64,000 bases of DNA from Chrysomallon squamiferum (taxonomy: Eukaryota; Mollusca; Gastropoda; Neomphalida; Peltospiridae): contig CM022679.1 of assembly GCA_012295275.1 (NCBI GenBank), forward strand, positions 22,089,110 through 22,153,109, in the 5' to 3' direction. Made by a program: the position numbers and the translations under genes. Shown piece after piece: positions 1-11,347 of this stretch (its first letter is position 1; the number at the start of each line of letters is the position of its first letter). A model generated the notes under the pieces. The model saw only the letters and a program-made list of their open reading frames with translations. It did no database searches and was not told where the DNA came from.

Positions 1-10
1 AAAAAAAAAA

Positions 11-250
11 CTTAGTTCATTCATAAGACAAGCTGCATTGGTCGGATGAAACCTCGTAACGCATATGGTTTTGTGTTACGCCCGTTGGTGTTCCAGTCAT
101 AGCAGGGACAGGGGTTTAATAAGAACTCCGTTGTCAGCCGCCTCATAACCGTCTCAACCGTCGTTTCCCCAGCATTGTCTTCAGAATGTTCACAGTTTAA
201 GCCTCCAAGTAGCTGGATTACAGGAGCACGCCACAACTCCCAGCGACAGC
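11..250 (-). ncRNA. 7SL (SRP RNA) Alu-domain-like Pol III element; 7SL-derived SINE or divergent 7SL gene
   Basis: Read on the minus strand, about 250 down to 190 matches the 5' (Alu) domain of metazoan 7SL RNA. It has a GTGGCG loop, the invariant U-turn CTGTAATCC, then AGCTACTTGG and AGGCTTAA, with potential helices GGAG/CTCC and CCA/TGG in the order expected for SRP helices 3 and 4. The transcript would end in ten T residues (plus-strand A run at 1-10), a Pol III terminator. Upstream, a CRE core (ACGTCA, 301-306) lies about 50-60 bp before the likely start, and AGATAAATAG (about 267-276) could act as a TATA-like box. Known vertebrate 7SL promoters carry an ATF/CRE site near -50. The rest (about 190 to 11) shows no recognisable helix-8 SRP54 site and total length is about 240 nt against about 300, so a SINE with a 7SL head is at least as likely as an SRP RNA gene. 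An open frame across it is incidental. Confidence 0.42.
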
Positions 251-882
251 AAAGTGTCAATTTAATCTATTTATCTCGAGTAAAACATAATCACAAAGCG
301 TGACGTTGCGTTTTCTTTTGTTTTTTTTTAAATTTATTTTATTTCAATACTTTTTCATTTCCATTAATACGGAAAGAGAAAACAATAATAAAATTAAATA
401 AAATTAATAATCGGTAAATCTCGCCAATCCGGTAAGTTTTAGGAGCTATTTTTAGATATGGAAAATCCGAATCACACGTGTACCACCAATAATTATCTAT
501 CTAGATTAAAAACATAGTACTGATCAAAATTCACAGCGGGTACGCAAGTACTTCCAATATATACTGTTCAAAAATGTTTAGTATTTATATTCTTCTACTA
601 CTAATTCTTCTTTTTTTCTTTCCTTCTTCTTTTTCTTCCTTTATAGTTTATGCATTATAAAGATTTACGAAAGATACGCTCGGTGTTAAAAGCAAACAAA
701 CTGAACATTATTTATCAACTCGATTCTAAGGAAGGAAACCTTTTTTTTTTTATTTGAGACGCACTCATCACAGTTTTGATCTAAGATTTCGGCGACGACG
801 TAGATTTAAACATCATACAGCTATTAAGAAAGAAAGCAAGCTCATTTTTGATTAGTTTCAAGATGTTTTTATTTATTTATTT

Positions 883-883
883 A

Positions 884-935
<52 letters not shown>

Positions 936-980
936 TTATTTATTTATTATTATTATTATTATTTTTTTTTTTTTTTTTTG
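883..980. repeat. (TTA)n microsatellite followed by T run
   Basis: About 75 bp of TTA/TTTA units followed by roughly 19 consecutive T. It generates a spurious poly-Tyr/Phe open frame. Confidence 0.95.
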
Positions 981-2256
981 TAGGTACCACGGACCTTAGT
1001 AAATCTATTTTGAGGCAATGGCTTGGAAATACCCAGTGGACACGCTGGGGTTAATTGATCCAACAACAGCAAGCGTCTGTTTAAGGTCTGTTCACTGGCA
1101 TGATAAGAAATACAATATTTCAGCAAGAATAAAGGTGCGAAAAAAATTTGATCGAAAAACAACGTAGAACAGAAGAGAATAAACGAAAGACAAAAAGGAA
1201 CGAAATAAATAAAAAGATAAGAATTCAAGAATACAGTTATTGTGTGCTTCACAACAACTACTCTGATTAGCACGTTACTTTTTTCAGTTCAGTTCAGTTC
1301 ACGTATTCCACGTTAGTCTCTTGGTCCGGGGAAGAAATTACACCGGCAGAATTGTAATGGCTGCAACCATTATTTTAATAACAATTTTTATTGTTTAGCG
1401 ATTGAAACCCGGACGAAAAGAAGCAAATTTTATTAAGTGTAAGATAACTTGATTTATTTCATGATCCTCAGATGTCATATTCGTGCAGCCGTCTTTATCA
1501 TAGTTTATGCTACCTTATTGTTTATGTACTAGCACAAGTAGCAGTAATTTACTGAGTAAAACAAAATGATGAAAATCTCATCAGAATATTCATTATATTT
1601 ATAGTGAGTAAAACACCAGTAATTCACGAATTGCAAGCTTATCTGACGATAAATATAATAAAATTACTTGTGCGTTATTTTTTTTTTTACTGATTCGATT
1701 ATAATTTAATTTAATTTATTTATTTATTTAAGCATAACGTTTGATCCCATCACTTGACTATAACACCATGGTAATATATAAATTATTTTTCTTTAACCTG
1801 AAGACATTTTAAAATGATAAAATTCAGAAGGTCTGAAACACCCTAATGTTATTTATTCAGTTTTATGATTTGTTTCAAATACATCTGCTAGCACATAATT
1901 CTTTGTGTAAAATTTTCAGGAAGACTCTGTAGTTAAAGTACATGTTACAGTATATTAATTACTATGAGAAATGATACACAACATCAGTAACTATATACTT
2001 ACAAATAAAATTATTATGTTTTTTTTTTTAATGATTTTGTCACCTAACATCCTTATTTGGTAAGCTAAATGAGTTTTTAATATAAATTTGTTATAATTTA
2101 TTTTGCTGATCTTGTAAGCAATAAAATTTCAGTTTCATTTATATAACAGTAAAGACTTCATAGTAGAGTCTTAGATACAAAAGTGACTATTAAAAAGTGA
2201 CTGTAAATCAGCTTCAAATGATCATACACATCTTAAAAATATTTTGGATGCCAAAA

Positions 2257-2292
2257 ATAAAATAAAATAAAATAAAATAAAATAAAATAATA
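2257..2292. repeat. (AAAAT)n microsatellite
   Basis: Seven uninterrupted AAAAT pentamers upstream of ERCC1. Confidence 0.95.
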
Positions 2293-2330
2293 ATAAGTAA
2301 CATTGGTTCTTAATTTGTTTGTTGGTTTTA

Positions 2331-2357
2331 TTTTTTTTCTTGTTTTTTTTTTTTTTT

Positions 2358-2411
<54 letters not shown>

Positions 2412-2444
2412 CACTTTATTTTATTATTATTATTATTATTATTA

Positions 2445-2491
<47 letters not shown>
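2331..2491. repeat. Long T run plus (TTA)n compound repeat
   Basis: A nearly pure T tract of about 70 bases (2342-2409) followed by TTA units to 2491. Confidence 0.95.
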
Positions 2492-2493
<2 letters not shown>

Positions 2494-2719
2494 TCATGCT
2501 GGGAGTTATTAGCTTGGAGCACAGCTGGTAACAGTATCATTCCTTCTTGCCTCCATATTTTACACTTCAGCACATTAATTTAACAAACTTCTTGGTATGT
2601 GCTGTCTTGTTCATGAGAAAGTGACTACAGCTGTATATAAGATGATACTTGAATCTGAATAATACGCTGCTGCACAGCTGGAGCAGTTATCACTCTTTCT
2701 TTCTTTATCGTCCTCATAT

Positions 2720-2723
<4 letters not shown>

Positions 2724-2769
<46 letters not shown>

Positions 2770-2777
2770 TATTATTA

Positions 2778-2808
<31 letters not shown>
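2724..2808. repeat. (CA)n followed by (TTA)n
   Basis: About 22 CA dinucleotides followed by a dozen TTA units, ending 57 bp before the ERCC1 start codon. Confidence 0.95.
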
Positions 2809-2809
<1 letters not shown>

Positions 2810-2865
2810 TCCAGATTTTAAAATTCAGAATCCAAAATAAATTGATCAGGTAGTCTAATTTAATT

Positions 2866-2930
2866 ATGAATTCCAACACCGAAGAACCTGATGTTGAAGA
2901 CTCAAAACCAGAAACTGTGCAGGATAAAGA
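2866..2930 (+). CDS. ERCC1: ERCC1 exon 1
   Basis: Start codon and acidic N-terminus [20 protein letters not shown] (residues 1-21). Donor GTAAAT at 2931; ends in phase 2 (GA), completed by the first base of exon 2. The N-terminus is not conserved in the family, so this exon rests on the ATG, the upstream stop and the matching phase. Confidence 0.75.
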
Positions 2931-3523
2931 GTAAATATTATTTATTTTATTTTATTTTATTTTATTTTATTTTATTATTATTGTTATTATTATTTTTAAT
3001 TTTAATATTTTAATTAATTTTTTTTATTATTATTGTTTGTGTTACTGTTGTTGTCATGATCATGGTCATCACCATTACTACTGTTTTCATATTAATAACA
3101 ATTGCAGTATAATAATAATAACAATAATAATAATGATAATAATAATAATACAATAACAATAATAATAATAACTGTAATAATAATAACAATGATAATACTA
3201 AAATCAACAACAGAAACAACAACATTAATAATAATAATTTTATATGTTTTCTAATAAAATACTAAAAATAGCAGTAATAGTGATAATTAAATTGTCCAAG
3301 CTAAAATACTGTTCTAGTTTTGTAGTCTTTGTTATTTATTTTCGATACATTTGCATCACTATTTTTTAATAGCATCTGACACGTTATTTAACTCATTGTG
3401 GTCATTTTATTACTTAAATATAGTTTTATTTTCATGTATTTATCAATTTCTATTATTAATATTACTATTATTTTTATTAGTAGTATTAGTAGGAGTAGTA
3501 GAATTAATATTATTGTAAGTTTA

Positions 3524-3588
<65 letters not shown>

Positions 3589-5956
3589 TTAATTATTATG
3601 ATTATTCATTTTTGCTATCAGTATAGTTGTTTCTGAAATTAGTGTAAGTGATTTTTGTATATATATAACTAAGAAATTTAACTGATTCAGTTAATCGTAT
3701 TGTAACTGTAGTTATAGTAATGGGTTGTAGATTTTTGATCACAGTACTAACCTGAGGCTTGATCTCTTGCAGTCTCCTTTAGTACATCCACTTTATTATC
3801 TTCTGCTTTGATCATTTATTCATTTGATGCTATTGTAATTACTCTTTCATTTGATATTGTAATTATTCATTCTTTGATATTGTTCTTGTTATAATTATTC
3901 TTATTTTTCATCATTTATTCATTTGATGCTGTTGTAATTACTCTTTCATTTGATATTGTAATTATTCATTCTTTGATATTGTTCTATTTATAATTATTCT
4001 TATTTTTCATCATTTATTCATTTGATGCTGTTGTAATTACTCTTTCATTTGATACTGTAATTATTCATTCTTTGGTAGCCTTCCTGTTGTAATTATTCAA
4101 TATCTCTCTTCATTTTTAGATCATTACCTACTCTGGCAAAACTTGGGCAAACTAACTCTATTGTTGTGAACCCTAGACAGGTTAGCACATATATTTCTAG
4201 CCTTTTAATTGCATGTTTATATTTTCAGTTAAAATCAACAAAAAATAAATTCATGATATATGTGTAAAGAGCTAATATGATAGATTTTGTATTTTAAAAT
4301 TTAGCATATCTCCACAGAGTAAATAGGAACAATATTTTCACTGTTAAATTTGCAAACAATAGAGTTTTCATTGTAAAGTTTGGAACATCTTCATTTAATA
4401 GAAAAGTGAATTAATATTTTGGCTGTGAAATTTTTAAATGAGCGATTTTTCATTTTAAACTAAATATTATTTCTCATAATAAAATGTCGGAAATTTAAAA
4501 ACTGCAATTAAAATTTAATATACCTAATTCAGTCTTTCAAAGTATTAATTTTAATTATTAACAAATAAACAATTAATTAAAAAAAAAACATTTTTGATTG
4601 ATTGATTTGATTTGATTTGATTTCTTACTATTTTTTAAAATTTAATTTAATTTTTTGATTCTATTTTATTTTATTAGAGAGGCAATCCAATACTGAAGTT
4701 TATTAGAAATGTTCCCTGGGAGTTTGGAAACATAGTTCCTGATTACGTGATGGGAAATGCAGTTTGTGCCTTGTTTCTGAGGTAAGAATTACCTGACAGT
4801 GATAACACAATCTCGTTTCATCTTGTTCAGAACTTGAGTCAGCAGAATAGTAACAAATGGATGACACAACCTTTAGAGATGTAATATAACAATTCATTTC
4901 TTAGTTTTGGGGGTTTTAGTTATTATTTTTTTTGTACATTATGTACGTTTGTGTGTTTCTGAAGATTTGCATATGTATTTAGGGTGTTTGTGCATTTGTG
5001 TGGGTATATGTATGTAAATGTATATCAGTGTGTCAGTTTGTGTGTGTTTGTGGGTATGTTTCTGTGTATTATTATTGCTAGTGTGTATTTTTTGCTTGTG
5101 CACATACATGCGCATATAACTTCATTATATTGCAAATGTTTATATTTTTTATTCAGAAAGTATGATAACCTAATTGTTTTAACTTCATTATATTGCAGAT
5201 TTTTATATGTTGTATTCAGAAAATATGATAACATAATTGTTATAAACTTCATTCAGTTGAAATTTTCAATATGTTTGAAGTGAAGCTGTTTTTAAACTTT
5301 TATTCCAGTTTGCGGTACCATCAGCTAAATCCTGACTACATACACAACAGACTGAAATTGTTAGGGAAAAGTTTTGATGTCCGTGTACTTCTTGTTCTGG
5401 TGGATATAGTGAGTAAATCAACACTCATTTTATTTCTTTTTTTAAATTAATTTGATCAGAAGCTTTGGAACAATAGAGGCAGAGAATTTTTTTTTTTTTT
5501 AAATGATTCTAATTTATTTCTTTAATTTCAGAATATTTTTTAAGTCAAGTAATACATACACACATACATGTCTATATACAAAAACACATATATTAAAGGA
5601 TACAGTTAAAATAGTTTTTTTTTTTTAAATGTTTTTGTCAGAAAGATCCACATCATCTGGTGAAGGAGCTTGCTAAGATTTGCATTTTGGCAGACTGTAT
5701 TCTCATTTTAGCTTTCAGGTTTGTAATAACCGTGTAATTTTCATAAATACTATTTACTTCTATTTTCATTTATTCATTATTATATATATATTTTATTTAT
5801 TGATACATGATTTTGTATTTTATTTTTAACTTTTTTTTTTTTTACTTCTTTATATAAATTTTACTTTTCTTTCTAAATTTTATTTATTTAGTAAGATATG
5901 GACCTTTTTTTTATTTATTTATCAGTTTATTTTTTAATGTGTATATGTTTATTGAT

Positions 5957-5991
<35 letters not shown>

Positions 5992-6288
5992 GTAATTAAA
6001 TACAACATTAATTAATTAATTAATTAAATTACATCACAAAGATATATATATATATATGTACATCCATATATAAGTATGTATGAAGGTATGTGCATATGCA
6101 TTTAATTGAACAAATAAATAAATGTATGTATGTATGTATGTATGTATGTCTATAATGTGTGTATGTTTTGACATGTTGTTCAGTACAGAGGAAGCTGGTC
6201 GGTATCTGGAATCATACAAAGTTTATGAAAACAAACCACCTGAAGCTCTCATGGAGAAAACTGAAAATAACTTCATGGCAAAGGTAAG

Positions 6289-6327
<39 letters not shown>

Positions 6328-6761
6328 TGTGTCTTTGAATGGGAGAAGAAAGATGTCTATGGTGTGGGTCTTTTTTTAAATATGAAGAACAACATGAGAA
6401 TGTATTTAATGAAATAACTGAATGAATATTAGTTGATCATCAAAACAAAAGAAAAATTTAACTGCTAAGTTTTAACAGAATGCTAAAAAAAAGAGAGTAA
6501 ATTTAATGATTCATTAGATACACAGCATATAACATGAACATAAAACTGTTACAAATAGAAAAAAACCCTACATCATGCAGACTTCAGTAGATGTTAAATC
6601 AGTTGAGATAAAATACAGATATAGCTTAATTAGTGAAAAATAATTGTGTTCTTTCTCTTGGTGAAGTCATATTTGTTCTGTCAATGATTTGGTTCACATA
6701 GTAATATTGTTTTAGAGATTCATTATAAATTAGATTATTTACTAAAATAATAACACCTTCT

Positions 6762-6793
<32 letters not shown>

Positions 6794-8320
6794 AGCAAAA
6801 TTATGAATAGTGAAATCTTAATTAAGGAATATATTTTTATATTGGCTGTACAACAGTGTTTTAGTTTCAAAAAAAAAAAAAAAAAAATTTGTTTATTAAT
6901 TAATTTTTAATTACAGGTGACCGACTGTTTGACGACAGTGAAATCTGTAAACAAGACTGATTGTATGACTCTGCTTTCAGTGTTTGGGGTATGTTGTAAA
7001 CAAATATATATATATATATATATATTTTTTTTTTTTTGTTGAAATTCTTAATTAGAATTATTCCAGATTATCCCACAATATTATTAGCCATTTTCATACA
7101 TCATACTTAATGTTACAGTTACAGAATGTGCAGATAATGAAAGGGAAAACTTTTAAGATACTAGAAAGTGCACATCAAAACTTTTCATAAAACACTGTGC
7201 ACAAAAAGGAATATAGCTCACCAGTTAATCTAGTCACACAATAATAAACTGCTTGTCTGTGAGGCAGTCAGTCTTGAATGTATCCCCACTGGGTAATGCT
7301 TCCTTTGTTTCAATACAACAAGTGTTGGACAAATGTTTATTAATTTGTCAATTCATCTTGGATCCTCTCTTGGTTAAAACTGCAGTTGAATGTTTAACTG
7401 CAGGGTTGAATGAATGATAGCTTAATGGAACATTTTTTTAAAACAAATTTTTGCTCTTTAACAGTATATGGTTCCACTCTGTGTCTTTCCAATCGAAAAT
7501 GATGTTTCTGATCTTTAAAGTCAGGTCCACATCACAAAGATAAGGCCTATACTACTTCTGCTGATTTTATTTCTAACAGGAGATATCTTTTGTTGATTTC
7601 ATTTCTCTGAATTTTGTTTTATTATTGTTATTCAAATAAGAGATAACTTTTATTCTTAATATTTCTTTAAATTTTATTATATTATTATTGTTCTAATATG
7701 AGATATTTTTTTGTTATTTTTGTATTATTATTATTATATTCAACTAAGAGATCTTTTATTGATTTTATTTGATTTTATTTAATTTTTTCTAATAAGAGAT
7801 AAAATCTTTTCTACAGAGCATGGACAGTGTGATGCAAGCTACAAAGGAGGAGCTGTCTTTCTGTCCAGGATTTGGTCCACAAAAAGTAAATAGTAATAAA
7901 AAAAATTTAATATTTTAATTACTTGATAGTTCATTAACTTCCAATTTTGTGTTAAATCTAATTTTGATGCTTAAGGACTGTGTTTCTTCTGTTCTAAATC
8001 TAAGGCTGAGTTGTGGCTATTCATGTTTATTTATTCACACTGTGATCCAGATATAGAGAATATTGAGGCTATTCCTGTTGATTTATTAACTGCAGGATAC
8101 CTCTCAGTAGTACATTAATGTGTTTGCTGCAGATGTTGTTGTTTTTTTAATCTGTCACCGTAAGAGGATCTGGGTTTGACATCTAATTGTTAAATGTTGG
8201 TGTCAAAATGTGTTGAATTGTTGTTAATTTTGGTTTAAATATTTTCAGGCTTTACGTTTGCACAAAGTGCTAAATGAACCTTTTCTGAAGCAGAACAAAT
8301 CCAAAGCTAATACAAGTTGA
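2866..8320 (+). CDS. ERCC1: DNA excision repair protein ERCC-1 (nine exons, 239 aa)
   Basis: Non-catalytic partner of the XPF (ERCC4) nuclease. The heterodimer cuts 5' of lesions in nucleotide excision repair and also acts in interstrand crosslink repair. Nine exons join in phase: 2866-2930, 4120-4180, 4678-4781, 5309-5408, 5642-5718, 6184-6283, 6917-6988, 7817-7885, 8249-8320. The start ATG follows an in-frame TAG at 2851-2853. The central nuclease-like domain spans about residues 35-168 ([59 protein letters not shown]). The asparagine of FIRN and the two tyrosines of LRYH and PDYIH correspond to the human XPA-contact residues N110, Y145 and Y152. A tandem helix-hairpin-helix domain covers about 170-235 ([31 protein letters not shown]), and the NEPFLK end keeps the phenylalanine used for XPF pairing. 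The protein is shorter than human ERCC1 (297 aa) because the disordered N-terminus is reduced. It converges on the QRICH2-like gene. Confidence 0.96.
2937..3600. repeat. Cluster of (TTTTA)n, (AAT)n and (TTA)n repeats in ERCC1 intron 1
   Basis: TTTTA units at 2937-2975, interrupted ATA/ACA units at 3110-3235, and a clean (TTA)n run at about 3528-3590. Low-complexity intron sequence; no coding signal. Confidence 0.9.
3810..4100. repeat. ~99-bp tandem repeat, 3 copies (ERCC1 intron 1)
   Basis: The segment beginning CATTTGATGC recurs at 3821, 3920 and 4019 with few differences. Each copy holds internal sub-repeats of the form TTTGATATTGTAATTATTCA. The array ends about 20 bp before the exon 2 acceptor. 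Confidence 0.9.
4120..4180 (+). CDS. ERCC1: ERCC1 exon 2
   Basis: Encodes [20 protein letters not shown] (residues 23-42). The NSIVVNPRQ motif is typical of ERCC1 just before its central domain. Acceptor CATTTTTAG, donor GTTAGC. Confidence 0.92.
4678..4781 (+). CDS. ERCC1: ERCC1 exon 3
   Basis: Encodes [17 protein letters not shown] onward to CALFL (residues 43-76), the most conserved ERCC1 block, which lines the XPA-binding groove. Acceptor TTTTATTAG, donor GTAAGA, ends in phase 2. Confidence 0.96.
5309..5408 (+). CDS. ERCC1: ERCC1 exon 4
   Basis: Encodes [20 protein letters not shown] and then [13 protein letters not shown] (residues 77-110). Acceptor TATTCCAG, donor GTGAGT. Both XPA-contact tyrosines are present. 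Confidence 0.96.
5642..5718 (+). CDS. ERCC1: ERCC1 exon 5
   Basis: Encodes [19 protein letters not shown] then ILILAF (residues 111-135). Acceptor TTTTTGTCAG, donor GTTTGT. Confidence 0.95.
5945..6335. repeat. (TTTA)n, (ATGT)n and (GT)n repeats flanking ERCC1 exon 6
   Basis: TTTA units at 5957-5992, ATGT units at 6122-6148 and GT dinucleotides at 6291-6330 surround the exon. Confidence 0.92.
6184..6283 (+). CDS. ERCC1: ERCC1 exon 6
   Basis: Encodes [20 protein letters not shown] to NNFMAK (residues 136-169), the end of the central domain and the linker. Donor GTAAGC lies just before a (GT)n repeat at 6291. Confidence 0.96.
6395..6720 (+). repeat. Dispersed repeat A, copy 1
   Basis: About 320 bp in ERCC1 intron 6 that aligns by eye with 10128-10400 in the same orientation. 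Shared landmarks include GAAATAACTGAAT, ATTAGTTGATCA, CATTAGA(T/C)AC, CAGACTTCAGTAGAT and GTTCTTTC/GTTCTATT, followed by TTTGTTC..TCAATGATTT. No terminal repeats or open frame were recognised. Confidence 0.8.
6917..6988 (+). CDS. ERCC1: ERCC1 exon 7
   Basis: Encodes [20 protein letters not shown] then SVFG (residues 170-193), the first helix-hairpin-helix. Donor GTATGT is followed by (TA)n. Confidence 0.96.
7577..7812. repeat. ~60-bp degenerate tandem repeat in ERCC1 intron 7
   Basis: About five units, each starting near AAGAGAT or GGAGATAT(C)TTTT and rich in TTATT, beginning near 7577, 7638, 7699, 7747 and 7793. The array runs directly into the exon 8 acceptor. Confidence 0.75.
7817..7885 (+). 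CDS. ERCC1: ERCC1 exon 8
   Basis: Encodes [20 protein letters not shown] then PQK (residues 194-216), carrying the second HhH hairpin CPGFGPQK. Acceptor TTTTCTACAG, donor GTAAAT. Confidence 0.96.
8249..8320 (+). CDS. ERCC1: ERCC1 exon 9 (terminal)
   Basis: Encodes [23 protein letters not shown] and stop TGA (8318-8320). The stop is followed at once by CAG and GTCAGT, so a 3' UTR intron could begin just after the stop. Confidence 0.95.
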   Translation, partial: ALRLHKVLNEPFLKQNKSKANTS

Positions 8321-8447
8321 CAGGTCAGTGTTTTTAGTCGTTTATCTTTTATATTTATTTATTTACTTTTTGTTTATTGTTTGTTATCGTAACTTTAATT
8401 TTGTACTTCTTTATATGTTATTACTTGCTTATTATTATTATTTTATT

Positions 8448-8490
<43 letters not shown>

Positions 8491-9699
8491 TTATAAAGAT
8501 ATATTAAAATTTGATAATTTATATTATCAGTTTTTTTATTTCTTATAAAGATTTACCCATTACTAAAAAAAAAGAAAGAAATAATAATAAAATAAAATAT
8601 TCTGAGTTATTTCCCATGGATCAGACGACATTATACGTATGTGTTAATTTTCTACACAAAACATTTTTCCTTTTATCATTAGTGTAATCAATTCTTTTAT
8701 GTGGATTGAAAATAGTGTTTTCTAAAATTGTTGAGTATGTTGAAAATTCAGTTGTCTTGATAATTTTATATCCTTTCCAAAGCCACTCAGGACATTTTGG
8801 TCTGTTTGTCAAAGGCTGTGATGTGTTATTTCCTGCCTCTCATACAATACACATTTAACTAAACTCTTGCTGTTGTCTGAAAAGAGTAACACATGTGGTG
8901 GCAACATAGGATTTCTTATGATTGTAAAATATTTGTAATTCTTGTACCATTATACTAAAAGAATATATTTGACAAAAAAACGTAGCAGTTATATTAAAAG
9001 GTTAAACATTTATTAATTCTTTGCTAGAAACACAGTGATGTTTTAAAAAATTATTCTTTGGTTCACAAGAATTAGGTTTTATTTTTATTTATATATTTAA
9101 AAAAAAAAAAAAAAAAGATTTTTATTTTTTTTATTTTTTTTTTTCTCAGTGATGTGATTTGTTTAGACATTTATCCGAATTTAAAATGGCTGACAGGAAC
9201 TTCTGAAAGCTGAAAAGAATAAGATTCTTTCAGAAAACAGTCAAGGGGAAATGGTTCAGCAGAGAAAGAGAGTCCATCAACAAATAAATAAAGAAAATAT
9301 TTTATTTTCATATGTACATCACTCATTGGATAAAACTTTAAAAAAGTTAAAAATATGTTTCTTACATATTTTTATTTTTGTAATAAAATATATTTTTATT
9401 GGTAATATCATCAGTATATGTTTTTATTTTAATCTGAATCAGTTGTAGGTTCATATGCTTGGTGAGTCAGACAATGTATAAAGCGTTTGAATTCTTGGCA
9501 GGGGAGATAACTCTTATAGCTGTATACCTTTCAGTTCCGTGAACTTGTTCTGTTGAAAATATTATTTTAAAACTTTCAAGTTTATTATTAAAATTTATAC
9601 AGTGTTTTGGATTATGATAAGTAGTGGCAAACTAATGTTAATATGTAGATGGGAAATATATTGCTGCTAATGAAAAAGTCATCATTTAGTGGTAAAGCT

Positions 9700-9746
<47 letters not shown>

Positions 9747-9854
9747 TTATTATTATTATTTAGTTTTTACCTGTCTTCCTGACATGAATACAAATACTTA
9801 TCAGATTAAAAACTGAACATACAATTTGATGATTATAATTTTTGGAGCAATCAG

Positions 9855-9905
<51 letters not shown>

Positions 9906-10127
9906 ATTTAATTTAATTTTTAATTTTTAATTTTATTATTTGTTTTGCTTTTTATTTATTTTATTTACTTTTTTATTATTATTATTTTTTTTTAAAGTTT
10001 TATTACTGTTCATGTTGGTCAAATCAGTGGGGTATTGGTGTACTTTGTATAAGGCTGCCACTGGACATTAAGTGTATTATTTGATATCTGATTTAATGAT
10101 AAAAATGCATGATGTCAGTGTGAGTGT

Positions 10128-10400
10128 ACTATGAATAAACAAGAAATAACTGAATATATATTAGTTGATCACCTTAACACAATGCTAAAAAAAGACTAGG
10201 AATAAAATTAAATATAATGGTTCATTAGACACGTAGCACATTAACATGAACAGAAAAGAAAAACAACATCAATACAGACTTCAGTAGATATTAAATCGGT
10301 TCAGATATAACATAGATTTAGCTTAAGTTAGTAAAAAAATAATTTTGTTCTATTCATTGGTGGAGATGTATTTGTTCCATCAATGATTTAGCTAGGAATG
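10128..10400 (+). repeat. Dispersed repeat A, copy 2
   Basis: Second copy of the element at 6395-6720, with about 30 bp deleted near its start and scattered substitutions. Best match is CAGACTTCAGTAGATATTAA and surroundings. Confidence 0.8.
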
Positions 10401-10680
10401 TAAACATATTTGTCTTGTCTCGTTATGAAGTAAATATTTGTTTTGTCTCTTTATGAAATCAAATACATAGTTATAGTGTTATGTAAACAAATATTTGTTC
10501 TGTAGTCACTGTAACACTTGAAGAAAAGAATAATCTGTTTAACCTTATTTATTCTTAGAGTCAAGGTAAAGATATGAAGTTATAGATATCTGAGAGAGAG
10601 AGAGATTGTTACTATTATTGTTAATCACTGATTTGTTGTGTTTAATATAACAAAAATACATATTAGTTGTAATAATAATA

Positions 10681-10718
<38 letters not shown>

Positions 10719-10721
10719 TAA

Positions 10722-10790
10722 TATGACATAAGGCAGTCAGGTAATTATCGTTTCTAATTCAGAATTGTTAAAGTCAATGAAAAACAGTAA
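10722..10790 (-). repeat. Dispersed repeat B, copy 1 (with ATT tail)
   Basis: About 65 bp including GGCAGTCAGGTAATTATC and TTTCTAATTCAGAA, matching 38708-38776. Each copy directly abuts an (AAT)n tract. On the minus strand this reads as a 3' end with an (ATT)n tail, as in some SINE or LINE 3' ends. Confidence 0.7.
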
Positions 10791-11316
10791 TATTAATAAC
10801 TAATAATGACGATGATGATGATAATGTAATAACAGCAATGACCATGATGATAATAACAGTAACAATAACAATAGCAGTGATGATTGTGATGATGAAGATA
10901 ATGTAATAGCATTAATAAAAAGCCAATAGTCTGAGCAATCATTTTATTGACAATATACTAATCAATATTTTCATAATTTAATTTTTGTTTTCAATTTTTT
11001 CAGCACAAAGTATCAATATACTGAAAATTCATCAATTTGTATGTATATTATATATATAACTATAAAGAGCTACATAAGTAAATAATGCAAAGAGTAATAA
11101 TAAACATTGTAAGGCAATTGCTAGGTCAAATATTTTTTCACAGTATAAAATAATAATGCTGACCAATAACAGTAAATACTGGAATAGATTGGATTTTAAA
11201 TCATCTATAAAAAAAATAATAAATAAATAAAAATTATTATATATATATATATATGTATAATTAAAAATAGAATGAAAAAATTTAAAATTAAATAAATTAA
11301 TTAATTAAAAAATAAT

Positions 11317-11347
<31 letters not shown>

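Larger units (their letters stand above)
251..2865. other. Intergenic / ERCC1 upstream region, no supported gene
   Basis: AT-rich sequence with several simple repeats: (TTA)n plus a T run (883-980), (AAAAT)n (2257-2292), a long T run with (TTA)n (2331-2491) and (CA)n followed by (TTA)n (2724-2808). Between about 470 and 1380 there are short unique stretches of more even composition, such as around 1300-1370, that could hold the ERCC1 promoter or a 5' non-coding exon. I cannot place a transcription start. Confidence 0.5.

Noticed and set aside
21-260. 79-residue minus-strand open frame
   Set aside because: It overlaps the 7SL-like element and its sequence is explained by the RNA features. No protein family similarity recognised.
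848-3592. Open frames rich in Tyr, Phe, Leu or Ile near ERCC1
   Set aside because: Translations of TTA, T and CA microsatellites.
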